Shown piece after piece: positions 44,101 through 59,100 of a DNA stretch of 64,000 nt. Position 1 is the first letter of the stretch, and every line of letters starts with the position of its first letter. Source of the DNA: Phoronis australis (Eukaryota > Phoronida > Phoronidae); contig NMRA01000617.1 in the NCBI GenBank assembly GCA_002633005.1, positions 8,367-72,366 on the forward strand, written 5' to 3'. A model generated the notes under the pieces. The model did no database searches, was not told the origin of the DNA, and worked only from the letters and a program-made list of their open reading frames with translations. The position numbers and the translations under genes were made by a program.

Positions 44101-47100
44101 AGTTAAGTAGGCTAATATTGCAAAAAGGCGATGCCCTTAAACAGATACGTTAAGTGAAATGAGAAGCTTAAGGCAAGTGAACAAGTGAAATTTTGCTCAG
44201 ATTACTTGGAAGCAGGGAGTCAGAGCAGATCTGAACCAAAAGAGGCCTTCACCAGAAAGGACTGTCAGACTCACTATTTTGACAACTTTTGCACTCTCAC
44301 ATGACGGGCTACACAGGTTCTGGGATAGAAACGGTAGTCTTACACAACAGGAAAACGGGTTCACACAGTAGAGCTGAAACTCCAATCTCTGTACTCAAAT
44401 TGCAACGTAATTTTGATATTTTCAGTTCTACACGTATTAGCATGAACTTAAGATAACTTACTTGTTTTGTGCACAAGTACATCACAAGTTGCTACAACTG
44501 ATCCAAAAGACTCACAGTTGATGACCCCAACATTTAAACTTAAATTCTGAATTGTCTAATGAAATCTCAAGCTTGAACTTGAGTTTATAGCTTGAATCAA
44601 GGGTCTTAGACGGGAAAATGTAATATCTAGTATACAAATCGTGATGTACTCAAAAAAAATTTAGACAGTCACTTATTTTAAGTTCATACTACAGAATAAC
44701 AAAGACAACATCAAAAATTAACCTGGAGTTCAATTTCAAATTCAGAGATTGGATTTCGGGCCAGGGTTGGAAATATGTGCAAACAGGGAGGATCACAAAT
44801 AGATTTAGTGTGCTATAAATCTTTTTATCGGGGAAATATTTCAAAAAGAGAATGTCTGGAAGAGAGGCATTAAAACAAAATTGTGCTTTGGTAACACAAA
44901 GGCTTAAGCAACTTGGATGTGACAACCACAACTATGACTTCTTTAACTACTAATAACTACTATCACTAACTATTACTACTACTATCTACTATAATTACTA
45001 ACTACTACTACTACTCCTGGTACTGCTACAACAAATACTGGTATGAACAAACAACATCGCCAACACAGTTTACATTTATTTTAGACTAACCCCATTGTCT
45101 TTAAAATGTTTGAACTGTGTGGCAAACATGTTTATTTAAACATTAAAAACTGATTTTGGCTTTATACTTCAGCCACTCACCCAGTCTATCACTGCAGCAT
45201 CAGCATAGATCTAAAAGTGCCACCTTGTGGCCATTGATGAAATTGCTAATGGAGATGGAGCCAAGCTAAATTAGGCAGTGGGGGTAGGGTCAAACAAAGT
45301 TATGTAAACTATGTTTAAGCTGCATTCAATAGCATGTCACCATCACAACATATGAAGCAGCTAGTTCATTGTTGCATTTTCACTGATGTCTCCTAGCAAT
45401 ATCCTGAGTGACAACTGTCATTACCTCGTCCTTAGAGTACTCCTCCATCTCAGCAGCCAGGGACATCCCATCAGGCTGTCGTAGCAAGCTCCGCCCCTCT
45501 TCCACACTTTTACACAGCAACATAGCATTCAACTCTTCATTTGTCTCTGCAAGGCTCTTTTTATCCTGAAGACGACAAGTCAAAGGGACATTTTAATGGA
45601 GAATTTTAATCACTGGTCAAAAGTCTGAAATAACGATGATTTCATGGAGTAAGAAATTTGACCTTTATGAGAACATTTTGCACTTTTAGTATCAATAAAT
45701 GCCTCTTTTCTAATACAGTAAAATCTAACCAATTTAGGACAAAATATGACTGACAGCTGAAATGTTATTTTTTTCAAATAAAATATATACCACCACATGA
45801 AATTAATACTTTAATAACCATTCTCAAGTTTTGTATGATTGTGTATATGAATATGTACATGCATTATGCATTATGTATTTAGCAGGAAATGGCATAAGGC
45901 GTTCTCTTGGACTGCTCAATAAGACAAAATGCACTGGTTTAAAACCTTGGACATATCTAGAACAAGACTGGTTCAGCAGATGCAAGTCGGAGTTTTTCTA
46001 AAATGAACAATTTATCAAAAATGAAATCTTATCTGACAGAACACTCCACTTCAAAACTCTAGAACAAAAATAGAAATATTTATGTCAAACACAACTCAAC
46101 AAACGCTAAAAGCACTACCTTCTAAAATTCCTAAAAAAGTGACTAAGGAAAAAACTCGATTCAGTTTCTTATTTAAAGTACTCTTGTGCGTAATGGGAGT
46201 TTTCACTAAATGCAAATCATAATTTAAAACACGCTTAACAATTCAAACTACAACGTTCTGAATTCATTCTGCAAACATTTCGTCTTATCATGCAAGAATT
46301 TGATGGGCTCACAGAAATGGTTACAATCCGCAGAGAACCACCTCATTCATTTTCAATTTTTGTACAGCTATGTGTGAAAAAGCTGGAACCAAAATTAAAC
46401 GGAGTGGAACCAAACAATCACAAACCTGGACATCAAAGGAGTCAACCTGCAGAGACTGAAGTGAAAGTACACATAACCTTTGAACTGAAGAAACCGTCAT
46501 TAAGTGAAGACAGAAAATGCTTGTAAACATCCTAATCACTCTTGCCAATCCTTAATGTTTAAAGCAAGTTTACAAACTCGTAAGGAGACAAAATCTGACA
46601 GCTTGGCAAGTGTGACCAACCCTTTTGGCCATTTATTCAACGACTGTGGAGGATAGACAATCCATGTTGAACCACAGACTTCACAGGATGGCACAACAAA
46701 CAAGCGTTTCAACTTTGTTCTCACCAGAGGTGATAATTGTGCATACCGGGGAGACAGAATCAATTTCCATTCAAAAAACAAACCTTTTGATTTTTAACAC
46801 AAATATGATGTTTTACAAAAAATGTGCCTTTATGTAGAAGCGTTATCTGCCTCTGCCTCTCTACTGATATGTACTACAACACGGACCAAAGCTAGATCAA
46901 CTTACCTTCTGTAATTTCTGTATGTGACTCTCCAGTTCCTGAACGCGTCCAGATACATCTGCACATCCTGATAACCTACGCCCGTCTCGTTTGTTCCTCC
47001 GAAGGTCCTCCAACTCTGTTGTCATCTCCACAGTCGTCTAAAACAGACACGCAAACAGGGAATGAGTTTTTTGTGCAACCTTCCCCCATCACAAGAATGA

Positions 47101-50100
47101 GACAGTGTGGCTCCGTGGTTTCAGCTCTGTACTTCCCGTTTGAGAGACCCGGGCCCGGTCTCCAATCTTTTTACTCGGAATGGAACTCTAAATTAGGTTT
47201 GGCATTTTCTACTCTACCTTTGGGCGAACTCACGATAAGTGTCCATTATTCTATGCTCGAGTACACAATAACTTACGTAGATAATTTATTGCCCTTAGTT
47301 CACAGTTTGTAAACCCAATATTAAAGCAATAAGTTCGAGTTTGAACTCGAAATTTCGAGTTTTTACTCGAGTATGTAGCACGACTATAAGGGTCTTCAAG
47401 GGCAAACTTGAACTAGAAACTCATATGCATAAACTATAATTTATTCGAGCACAGTCTGATAACCAATTATCGTAAGTTCGCACAAAAGGAGCAGAGAAAT
47501 TGCCAAAAATAGTTTCGAGTTCGTTTCGAGTACAAAGTACCGGGCCCAGGGTTCGAATCCTGGCTTTACTGGGTGACAATCGAACATTGTACTAAAGGTG
47601 TCTCCTACTTCTCTGAGCTCGGTCTTACTGGTGAATGCATGAATAAGAACCAGTGGATATAATGCGAGAGTGATTTCCGGGGCTGCGCTCATGTTAACAA
47701 AAAATTGGTACCTTTTTAGTTGCGCAAGAAACTTCATATCAACTCTAGTCAAAGAGGTATTGTAAATTAGTTTTTAGTTTGCAGGTTTGCACCAACACTA
47801 CGGCTTGCAATAGGGCAACTCACCCTAGAACGAGTTACCTTATCTCGATAATGTGCGGTTAAATTGCAACATGAGTGTCAAGTAACACCATCACAATTAA
47901 TGCCCACATTATTAATAAACATAGCGACAACTCGGTCCAAGTGCAACTTGTTCTATCCATAACAACCTGTAGTGTAAACAGCAGTTTACACATTGTAGTA
48001 ACAGGTTTCCCAATACCACTGACACCATAACAACCTGTAGACATGTAAACAGCAGTTTACACATTGTAGTAACAGTGAGAACCTGTAGTGTAAACAGCAG
48101 TTTACACACTGTAGTAACAGGTTTCCCAATACCACTGACACCCTTCTTCTCTCACCTGGGCGTGTAGGATGCGCTCCCGCTCGTGTTCACCCCTCTCGTA
48201 CAGTAGTGTCTCGTGTAGCTTCTGATGCTCCATGGTCATACTGGCAAGTCTGTCTTGGCACTCGGACAATCTGTCCTCCGCTTTTTCTTTTTCCTAAGAA
48301 AGTGTGCAGACGTGTAGCATCACACAGGATATGCCTATGCACCAATAGCTTCAATTACAATTCGTTAATGTATCATGAACTTAATGCAATCTACACAAAA
48401 AATGACACTGAGTACAGTGCATGAACATATCGAGCACGGGTTTGACGAGTCAAAAATGGGCATCTCCAAAATTAGAAGCAGTTTATTGAGCTAAAAATAA
48501 CATCTGAAGTCCATTCTGACCACAGCAAAAGCACAAAAATTAGAAGCGTCTTATTTCGTAACTCGATTTTTGTAAGGATCATAAATTCACATCAAAGCAT
48601 TCAGCACTAGCCAATGTGTGAGACGGCATGTCCCAGGGAAATAGTCACATTACCAATTAAACAGCACTGAATATAACTTAAGTTTATAGACTAATTGGTC
48701 TGTCTATAATATGTGCTCAGACAACATGGATATAAAAAATAGCCCTGCTAACTTTAGACTATTGCTAGGTAAAATACAACAAAAGAATTAACTTGAATAA
48801 ATTATTAACATACTACAGAAGAGCTAAATTTGAGGGAGAGTTTGGCACATAAACCATACCGTGCGACATCTGTCAATTTCAGACTTCAACCTCGGTGCTT
48901 CCTCTTTTAGTGATTTATATTCACGTTCAATGTGTTGTAACCTGTCAATCAACGGATAATTAGACATGAACAAGTGTGACAGTGCAACAACAATCTACAA
49001 GTAGTACAGTACAATAACGCTAGCAGACAAATTTTGCATTATGCAACATCAGTACAATCATCCTTAAACAGTCTCATTCATTTTAACAAATGAGGCAAAT
49101 AAGAATAAACATATCAGCACCACTACTCTACACGTCAGAAATATTTTTTATCGTAAAATAAATGACAAGTGTTCATGCAAATCCTCCAACAAAATCCTTT
49201 AACTGCACTTTGTACAACTCCATGATACTGTGGTTTTAAACTTAGTTATTCATCCCAAGTGACCATCCCTGCTTCTCCATTGAACAAAGCTAAACAGAGA
49301 TGAAGCATTATGGATAAATAGTGAGGATTTCTAGTGCTGTCTCTTGACTTACGGGCGAAGATATTAAAATGAAAATGATATTGACCCAAGCCTAACTGAG
49401 AGCGCTCCATCTAGGTAACCTAACCACTCAGAGCAGCACGACCTCTGACCTGGAGGTGAGTGTGTCAATCTGGTCCTGTTTCTCCCGCTCATGCCTGGCC
49501 ATATTGTCCCTGTGTTTCCTGTACTCTTCGTGAAGCGCCTGTCGTGACTTCGTCTCCATATCCCGAAGTTGTTCCTCCAGGCTGTGAACTCTGCAACACA
49601 AACTTGTCCTTATTATCACTCATAGCTTCATTATTACTACAAGGATTGTAAATTAAGGTAGTACAAAAGTTCGGAATCAATATTAAGCCAAATTGACTGC
49701 CATAAATGATATACCACAGACACATAGGAAAGAAAAAGGTATTGGAGAAGCGCAGAACCAAATGACATTTGCTCACCAAATGTGCAGTCCCACAACCTGC
49801 CAAAAACCCTAGCACTCTCCTGCGAGCTTCCTGCACCCATACAACAGTACGAGATAACGCAATATGAACCAATTATGGGAATTCTTCACTTATTTGGCAG
49901 GCAATATGGCCGACAAGTAAAATTCCAATTTTGCCAAATGTCTTCACAAAAATAAAGTTAAAGAAAACTTATTACTAGCATGGTTTGTACCATGTCAATG
50001 CCACAAAATGACATTTGATAAAGTTTCCATAAGTAATCAGCCTCAAAAAAATTTAAAAATTATAATTTTGGGAATTATTTTTGTGCGAAATAAGTGGAGA

Positions 50101-53100
50101 ATTACAGTAACTGTAATACACAAAGTTACCTTTATCAGTCCAAAAGTTAATACAGACATGAAAATACAATTTCACAATGAAGGCAAAAACTTAACATGCA
50201 ATTCTCAAACATAATGCAATCTACATCAGCATGATTGTACTTCTACAACCAATGTAACTGTCATTATATGCGTCATTTGCATATCAGTACCGTGGATTCA
50301 TCTTGTGCTCTGCGCTTGCGTTAGGCTGCCAGTTTGCATTCTTTCACAATTCACGGCTATACAGTGCATCACATGTCTTGTAGGGTGAGAGCGTGTTACT
50401 TGTCATTCACCAAACATTTTGAGATAGTGATGGTCGACTTTTGTGTACTGGCGGCACAATTTACAGTAAGTCTATGTGCATATACTTGCATTAACTTTTG
50501 TGTCGGGTTCAATCCTTCATGCATACATTGTACCATTTTCTGGTCTATTTACTGTAACCCACAGTGACTTCAATTGTTAAAGCTATAGAACAGGTTCGAG
50601 CAATTTCATTTAAGTGTCAGTACACTGTACATAGGATTTACGTGAGTTTCTATCTTTGGTAGATAAGCATTCATATAGGCAATAGACATGATACATAGAT
50701 TGACACGATACTGATGCGTTACTATTAGTCTTCCATAATAACCATAATCTCAAACTTTAATTAAAGGCTATTAGATACATGCGCGCACCCAGGGGGGGCT
50801 CGGGAGGCTCAGACGAGCCCCCCCCTTTTGGCGAAGTGGGCAAAAAGGTCCGCCTCAGAGAAACAAAAAGTCCGAAAAAACAAGACAAAAGTCCACTAAA
50901 AAGGCGCAAACACACAATTCACAGTTCTGAACGTGGTACCCCATTTTTAGTCCTGCTTTTTGTTAGTAAAAGGTCCACATCACCAGAAATTCGAGCACCC
51001 CCATATTTAAGGCTGGGTACGTGCATGGGATACCTTTGTTACTGAGGATAGAATTTCTCAGTTGAATAACTTTTTTAAGTATTCATAGTAGACTCATAAA
51101 ACTTAATATTTTTAAAATCCTCAACAACAAAATTCTTTTACGCGCATGAAAGCAATGCCTAGATGTTCAAAATCAGATGACTACTTTGTTAAAAAAATCA
51201 TGACTTTTCACAGAAATTACCATGATGTTTTCCACAAGATTTTAGTTAACTTTTTCAAATAACAAAGTTGCAAATTCTGTTTCTCTATCCTATTACCTAC
51301 AAAATCACGTCTGGGATTTCTTTTATTTTAAGGCTCTTAAGCCCAATAACTTAGCTGTCAAAAATGAAGACGTCAACATTCCGTAGTAATTGAAAAATGG
51401 AAGTCTTGATTTTTGACAGCATAAATCTGAGTTTAAAAAATCATGTTTGTCAAAAAATTCAGTGTTAAACTGTGGGTAAACAGTAATGAAACAACATATG
51501 TAGCCGGATGCATACCTTAAATAATGGCTTTGAACCAGACTTAATAAATACAAATACCCTCTTTACAATATAGTTGTGACGGTTGCAGATAGACTTGCTT
51601 TTAGTTGAAATATCATCATGTCGCTACATCTCTGCATTTACACTACATACATGGAGCCGATTTATCTAAACTGGCTCGAACTGCTTCATCTTCCGTATAC
51701 ACTACTAGTTTAGATGCTGCGCCATCTGTTGGAAGAATCTTGCACATTCACACTTCTCTTCTTCCTGTCACAAACTTCCTTGGCACGTAATTGATTGTTT
51801 TGACAGCTTTTAGTCATAATTTTCTTAAGTTTTTGTCCTTACGGGAATTTCATGATTACAATTGCCAATTCGGTTAATTTGTTTTGACATAAGCGTGTTG
51901 GAGAATGTCAAACATGTATCACCAGGGCGGGAACTTGTGGATGAAAACAGAACACAGGAACAAACATTCTGTAGATGGGCAAGTATCTATCACATCTGAT
52001 ATGCAACGGTTCCTTTTCTCGTTCACACTTGCAAGGTATGTATCGGCTACAAATTAAGTAGTCTCGAAACCACCTCCTCAAGCTGATTACATCTAATCTC
52101 ACTCATAGTTTTCACATACGTTCTGCACTTGAGCAACAAACAGGGTTTAAGCCAATTTAAAGTCCCAACTGTAAATGGTGTAAAATGCTTACCAAATCAA
52201 GGAAAAGAGACTAACACGCAACTGAAAGTCACTAAATCATATTAAGAGACACCAAACATTCAGAAATGTGTCACTAAACATAATTTATGTGAGACAGAAA
52301 AATAAAACAAACATGGTCATATATATATACTACATCGAACTATGCACAGGTAAACCTGCACACACAGGAATAAAAAATCAATATATTACATGCAGTGCAA
52401 ATAAGGATTATAGACTGGACAGGAGAAATCAAGAATAGATGTGACTGTTTTTCACCAACTCAAACTATTTACAGCAATTGCTTTGGGATTATGCAATCTA
52501 AAAAATTCAAAACCAAGCATACTCAAAACGATGGTAAAACATACAAAACCAAACATAATCAAAGAAATCCCAAAATTTTTTACGTAATTACTAATTGATA
52601 ACTTCTATTAACAAATCATTACAAAAGACAACATGCGATACTCAGTTGGTCATGACCAGCATACCAACTTACTTGGATGGCAGGTCGCTCAGGCTGAAGA
52701 CAGTGAACAAAAATGTTTGAAGACAGTATCACTAATGCGCTCTAAAATATTTCATTGACTCTAAACAAGCCTTTGATATTATTCACAGTCATCACTCCTA
52801 TTGTGTTTACATTTTCCGTGACTTTTACAGGTCAGGGTTCCCTTCCAAGCAAAGTGACTAGAGGCTTAAGTCAGTACTTTGGTCTTATGCTCTCATTGCC
52901 AAACCACTGAGTGCAGGTTTAGCCATGTAATTGTAAGCATATCGATGCCAAGAAATAATTAGGCACATTACCCCAGTAACTTATAGTTATGGGTATATTC
53001 TCTGAGACTTGTGCTACAGTGAGATTTGAGATGTTCTAACTGGTACAATGAATCACATAAAACATCTTTCCAAATAAAGGTCTTTGAACAAGACACCAAA

Positions 53101-56100
53101 TTTCTTCAAAAAAATTAAAAGTTTCTGAATTTCTCTCATCAAGTTTTCTGACTGACAAGAGTATTTACGTGTACAACTTTTAAAATATCCAAACGTGAAA
53201 CGTTTAAAGTTACGAATGAAGTGATTTTAAAACAGTGAGTTGAGAAAACTCAATCAAACTTACAAATAAGCAAAGTAAAAAGAAAAATTATCTTGAAATG
53301 GCCAACACTGACCAATATATCAGCACGATGACTACAAACCTTTCAATAAGAGCAACATTTTCCTCTTTCAGTCGTCCGTGTTTATCGGCTGTATTCACCT
53401 GGTTTTCAGTTAAAAGTTGGATTTTTTCTTCAAGATTTTTAACCTGTCGTGAAATACAAGAGAAAATTGGAAACAAACAGACTTAGTCAAAACGCTTTAA
53501 AACTGACTTTCATATCCTGAACATACGTTGTCATGTCCTCACATGAACTAATGTTCATTTGCTCATCTACCATCAAACCTAGATGCCGGCTGAACACCAG
53601 GTAAAATGGAGAATATCCAGTGTAAGCCTGAGGGCTGGCATTATAAGCAAAAACACATCTTAGCAACACTTAGGCCACTTGGATTTCTGATCCTCATGTT
53701 CAACAATGTTTCATTCATAACCATTAAAATAACCAAAATAAGTATTTTAATACTTTTTAAATTTTTTGAAAAAATTGCCAAGTTTAATGCTTCTGCCCAA
53801 GAACACACTTTAGTATGCTAAAATCCATTTCATGAAAAATTGGAACAAAACTTCAGCTTGACTTGACTGGCAATCTAGGGATTTGTTCTAAGGCAGTTCA
53901 ACACCTCACCAACAACCTTGAGAATAGCTCAATTATTGTTCATCCAAGTTGCAAAAAGTCTAGACTTAACAGCTTGTTACAATTGTAAACAATTGTTTTT
54001 ATCAACTATGGCTGCTACTTGCTATCATTGTAACTTGTAACTTTAAACTTTCCCTATGATGTCACTTAGTGTCACTTAATGGCTAATTTAAAATTCATGT
54101 TCTGCAAGCTGACATTGCAATCCCAGAATGCATTTGTAAGAGCACTACTTGCACTACTGCTCACGGTACACACCAAAAGTACTCCAACAAAATACTGTTT
54201 TTTTGTCATGACGGTTCATTCCAGAGACTCTGATATCCATCATGAGGGAGAATTCTGGGAAAATTTGCCCGAATATTTTTAGTGTGTACGGTATTACAAC
54301 AATTATGAATTAATACATGACATCACCTTATCGTTGATCTCGTGGAAGTTTTCGTCGATGTCATCCATTACATCTTCAGAAAAGCTGCTCCGCCTACTGC
54401 CCTGATTGGACGACGCTGGACGTTGAAGAAGATGGCTGTAGCGACACACAACATGTGATTTGTTTGGTAACGTACAAAAAGTGCAAATTTTGAACAAATC
54501 AATAGAATTTTAAGATCCTGGCTTCACTGAACTACATTCACTTGAAAGGCAAATATCAATTCAATTTTTTTCGCCATTTCAAACCTCTTTCATATGATTG
54601 TGTTCTTGACAAAATCTGGTAGAACTGAATTTTAGTACCCTGACTTCTCAATCAACAACTCAAGCCGGAGTAAACATGCCACTTTCTACCATTGTAATGG
54701 CATTCCTTATTTTGATACTTTCTGCATTTACTAAGAAATAGTCCATGCAAAATGAAATTATTGTAAAATGGAAAACCATTGCATTGAACAACTTTGCAAA
54801 AACACGTTCTGATAAGTTTGTGAAAATAGTGGAATTAGTGCGGTCACAATTTCCGTCATTATACAATAACACAAAATAATTCCAATACCCAATATAAAAA
54901 CCACACAGAACATAAAAAGAATTTTTTTTCTTTTTTAACAGTGGCAAGAATATCTATTTTTAGCAAATGCTGTAAACCAACACAGTGTGTACAACTCACT
55001 TGGCATATACTGCAGACGAAATTCGCCTTGTGTTGCTGAAATAGAAATCACGACGTGTATTAGAACTTTCATTCAACATTTTAATGAAAAATTCTAGAGA
55101 ACCTCACTTAAACAAAGTACAAGGGTTACAGAAACCCTCTCAGGAAGTACGTCTCAGATTGCCACAAAACTTTTGGACTTTTGAATTAAGTTATAACCAT
55201 TTAATAACACAGAACATCAGGAAGGAAAACAGTACTTGACAGCATTTGAGAACAGGATGTATGGCCCAATATTCAGCTAGATTAAGGAAACATTATTTCA
55301 CAAGCAGTTGAAACATTGAAAAGCACACTATGAACAAAACAAAAGTGCAGAAACGCAAACAGAAAGAAAATGATACAAAATAACACAAGTGCTGACACAT
55401 CCAAAAAGCCTTCATCTTAACAAGGTACAAAGTGAAGAGAGAGAGACTTCGCTGATGCAATTTCCCAGATCATTATCTCTATTCAAACTGACCACAAAGA
55501 AAACATCAGCAGGCTCATTAAAAACTGTTTCATTTTTCATTTTTAATTTTTTTCAACCAGGTTATAACCAAAAAATATAAACTAGGTGTAATCATAATTC
55601 ACCCAAGTTAGGTAAATGAAAACAGCCATGACTTCTACTATTTCTTCATAAGACTATTTCTAAAGCAATGTCAGATATCGACATTATTTCCTACAATGGG
55701 TTAAAATGCTAAAAATATACCGCATTATTGTCTTCCAGGCTCCCGCACTGTAACACAACACAGATATTTACTAATAGAATACATGTAGAATTTGTGCAAA
55801 CCAGGCACACAATAAAAGACCTAGACCCTTTAAAACAAATAGTTAGGCCAAAGAATATAATTAGTTCTGGTCTCTGTTTTTGAAAATCCAGTTGGTGGTA
55901 AGGTATTTCTCTGGTTTCTCGCTTTTTCAACAATGAAATCTACTAAAGACTAGTAAGCAAAAATGATGCGGGATTCATTTCTTGATTGTTACCTTACCGA
56001 ACCATGGTGGCGTTACAAGTCTCGTTTTTCTTTCCTTACCTGCCTTTGAGCAGTTTTTCAGAAAAAAATGATACCTTGGATGAAATTGAAGTTCTCTGTT

Positions 56101-59100
56101 GCTTTTTTAGTTTATGAGCCCATGTCTCAAAATGAGTTTGGGTAGAAACCAGAACCAATAATGGTATTTTGGCCTCATACCAACTGTATATTTAAAAAAA
56201 AATGGCAATGTTATTGTCCAATTAAAAACTTAAAGTAACTCGCATAGTGCCCATCACAATCGATATTTACAACACTTTGAGCTCTCTTAAAATCATCAAA
56301 ATGCTTAAATTAAAATATGTTATTACCACACAAAATACTTGAGTTTAGTTCTAACCTAAGGCATGCAATGTGCGGAATACACAAGTCACTCATCCTATTT
56401 TACCCAGCATGCAAGTGTATCATGCTCTAAGATAGTGTCTGGCTATAGATAAATATTCCAGCTTTGCAGCTGTCTGGACCACTGATCAGTAGACTCTGAG
56501 CAGCTGGTTACAGCAGGTTTAAAGTCTTACTCAAACAGATTTTTGTTCCTCTTGATGTATTGGGAGATTCAGATGATTCTTGCAATACTTTGGCAACACA
56601 AGGAAACATGTTTTAAGCACTCAAAACACAGGCACCTCGAGAAATATGTGAGGTAGTCTTCCCAGCCATATTGCATCACCCCGAGAAAACAACAAAAAAA
56701 AGAACAGTCGATAGCACTTAATTTTGGTCATTCGCACATGTCGTACCTGCAGTAGAAATACAACAAGTGCTGTGATACCGTGACTGGATATATACTTTGT
56801 ACCATTATCAAGGTAAGGCTTTAATAATACCGCATAACACAACGGATAATACCACGTAACACAACCGACAGGAACTCTACACTATATCCTTGAAATAGAT
56901 ATACATAGCAGGAGGGTGCCATCAATATCAGAGAATACATAGTTCACAGTTTGCAGAGAAAACCGGATTACACAATGAAGACTTAAGTTGCACACAACTT
57001 TGCCATAGAGCTTTGATAATGATGTCTGGGCACACTGAACGTGCCAATTATAAAATATGAATTGAAAGAATGGTGCAGGTCTTTTGTGAGATGATAAATG
57101 CTGGTTGAGATATATGTAAACACAGAGGAGAATACATACTACGCTTTAAAATTTTAATGAGTGTTTGAAAGACACGATAATTAGCAAATAGCATGGTCTC
57201 ATCATTCTCAGTACACTGTTTTAGAAAGTTGAAGCAGGCATGCCCAAGACAGAGAGTTAATATATAATGAGATATGAACGTCTTCACTATTTACAAAACG
57301 CTAGGCATATTTTCACTGCTTACACTTTGTTACCATATGCTTCATTCTCATGCATACAAAGTGTCTTGAAACACAGCCATAGAATACCAACATTTTGCTA
57401 GAATTTTGGACGCAATATAAGAAGTTCCATCTATTTCACAATATATACCACAGTTCCTATGTCAAGTCAAATTTCGAAAAAGCGCAAAATATCCAACCGC
57501 ATAAGTCCTACCTTAACTCCATTCTGGTTTTCATTTTCTACCAGGTGTTAACTGCATGGCTTTAGATGCAGAGCTGGTATCTTAGCAAGAACGAAAACAC
57601 GGTGTCCATTAAACTTCCTAAATACACTGAGGATTATATATAGCCTACAAGTATATATGCATTCATTGTAATGCCATGCACGTTAAGTGATTTATGTACT
57701 ACTGCATAACATGCTCCTTAGGAATAATAATTAAAGTAAGATATTAGGGTATGGTACGTCACAGGCACTAGGGAAATGAGAACCTAAAAGTAATAGTAAT
57801 AATGTTACATGCCTCTAACCATGCAGGAGACTGTGCTAGCTAGACTTGTTGTAGAGTCTATCTTAGGGACCACATCATGATAAGGATCACTATTACATGG
57901 ATGACTAAGAAAGGGTATTGATGTGGTCACATAAATAGTAATTTTCTTAATGTCACTGCACCAACTGTGGCTTATCATTTATTAGTCTTTTAGAAAAGAC
58001 TTCAATACTGTGAGTGAGTACTGGTCCCCAAAACAGCACCTTGACTGAAAGTAACAGTTGAAGCAAAACTGCCGTTCTAAGACACTCAGCCAGACACATC
58101 ACAGGAAACAGAGACATCCCATATTCAACTCTCCTCTTTCGTGGAGGTAGAAAAACATATTGTATGACTGACCTAGTTTTCAAAAGCAGGAAAATGGTCA
58201 AACAAAAGACGAACACTTTATCGCGTCCGCTTGGCTATTTAAATTTGTTAGTCTGCATTGCAATTCGCTATGCAATAGTAAAACCCTATTAAAATTAGCA
58301 TGTCATGACCATACCTTTTCTTCATCACAGAATGTTATATCCATATTCTCTCAGGCACAGTTTCTATTTTGAGTTAGTAATGCACATAATTAGCCGATAA
58401 AGTCATGCTGGAAACTACTTTCCATTATTTGACCAATTTTGAAAATTCAAGAACCCACATAGTTAATTTTTTACTCCTCTATTATGATTTTATGGTTTCC
58501 AGTTTTATGTCCCAAAAATAGAAAAATACAGCCTAGGTGCTTTCAAGCCTACAATCTGTTAAGAACGATAATTACCCTCAATGTGGGACCAAGTGAATAG
58601 TCATTCTATTGATGACTAGACCCCTATTAGAACCCATCAGGTTGGCCATGTGATCTTGGAGACATTCAAAAGATTTCTCCACATGGAATGGCGAACGGCG
58701 AAAAAAATTCTGTAGTTGTAAAATAGAGAACATCGCAGAAACAAACAACTATCGACCAAGTGTCCTACTGGTGTAGGGCATTCTGGGTAAATACCGAAGA
58801 ATCTGAACAGCACTAAGGTATTTTAGGAAGTGACAAATATATTTGCTTTTCCAATTCATTGACGACCCATTGAAATGTGTTTATTCCTAGATGACAGTGG
58901 TTCAGCTCCATCTTCAATTCACATGCTATTCAGGTCAAGACTCAATGCAATGGTAATTTACATAGATCGCCTTGGATTCAAAGTTAAAAACATGAAGCCG
59001 TATGTACCATTATGGTAGGAGGCTCAAATTACTAGACACAAAAAAGCAACATTGTCAAAAGTCTGTGTACATAAAGCCAACAAAAAATGTTTCCCTTGGT

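Noticed and set aside
47535-47555. GGTTCGAATCC, identical to a tRNA B box
   Set aside because: No matching A box or cloverleaf upstream; it lies at the end of a foldback element. A tRNA-derived SINE head remains possible but is not supported.
47962-48143. Regularly spaced repeats considered as a CRISPR array
   Set aside because: This is animal DNA; the repeats are nearly continuous, without unique equal-length spacers.
50779-51045. An 88-codon frame with basic Lys/Arg/Ser-rich content
   Set aside because: It coincides with a MITE bounded by inverted ends and has no family similarity.
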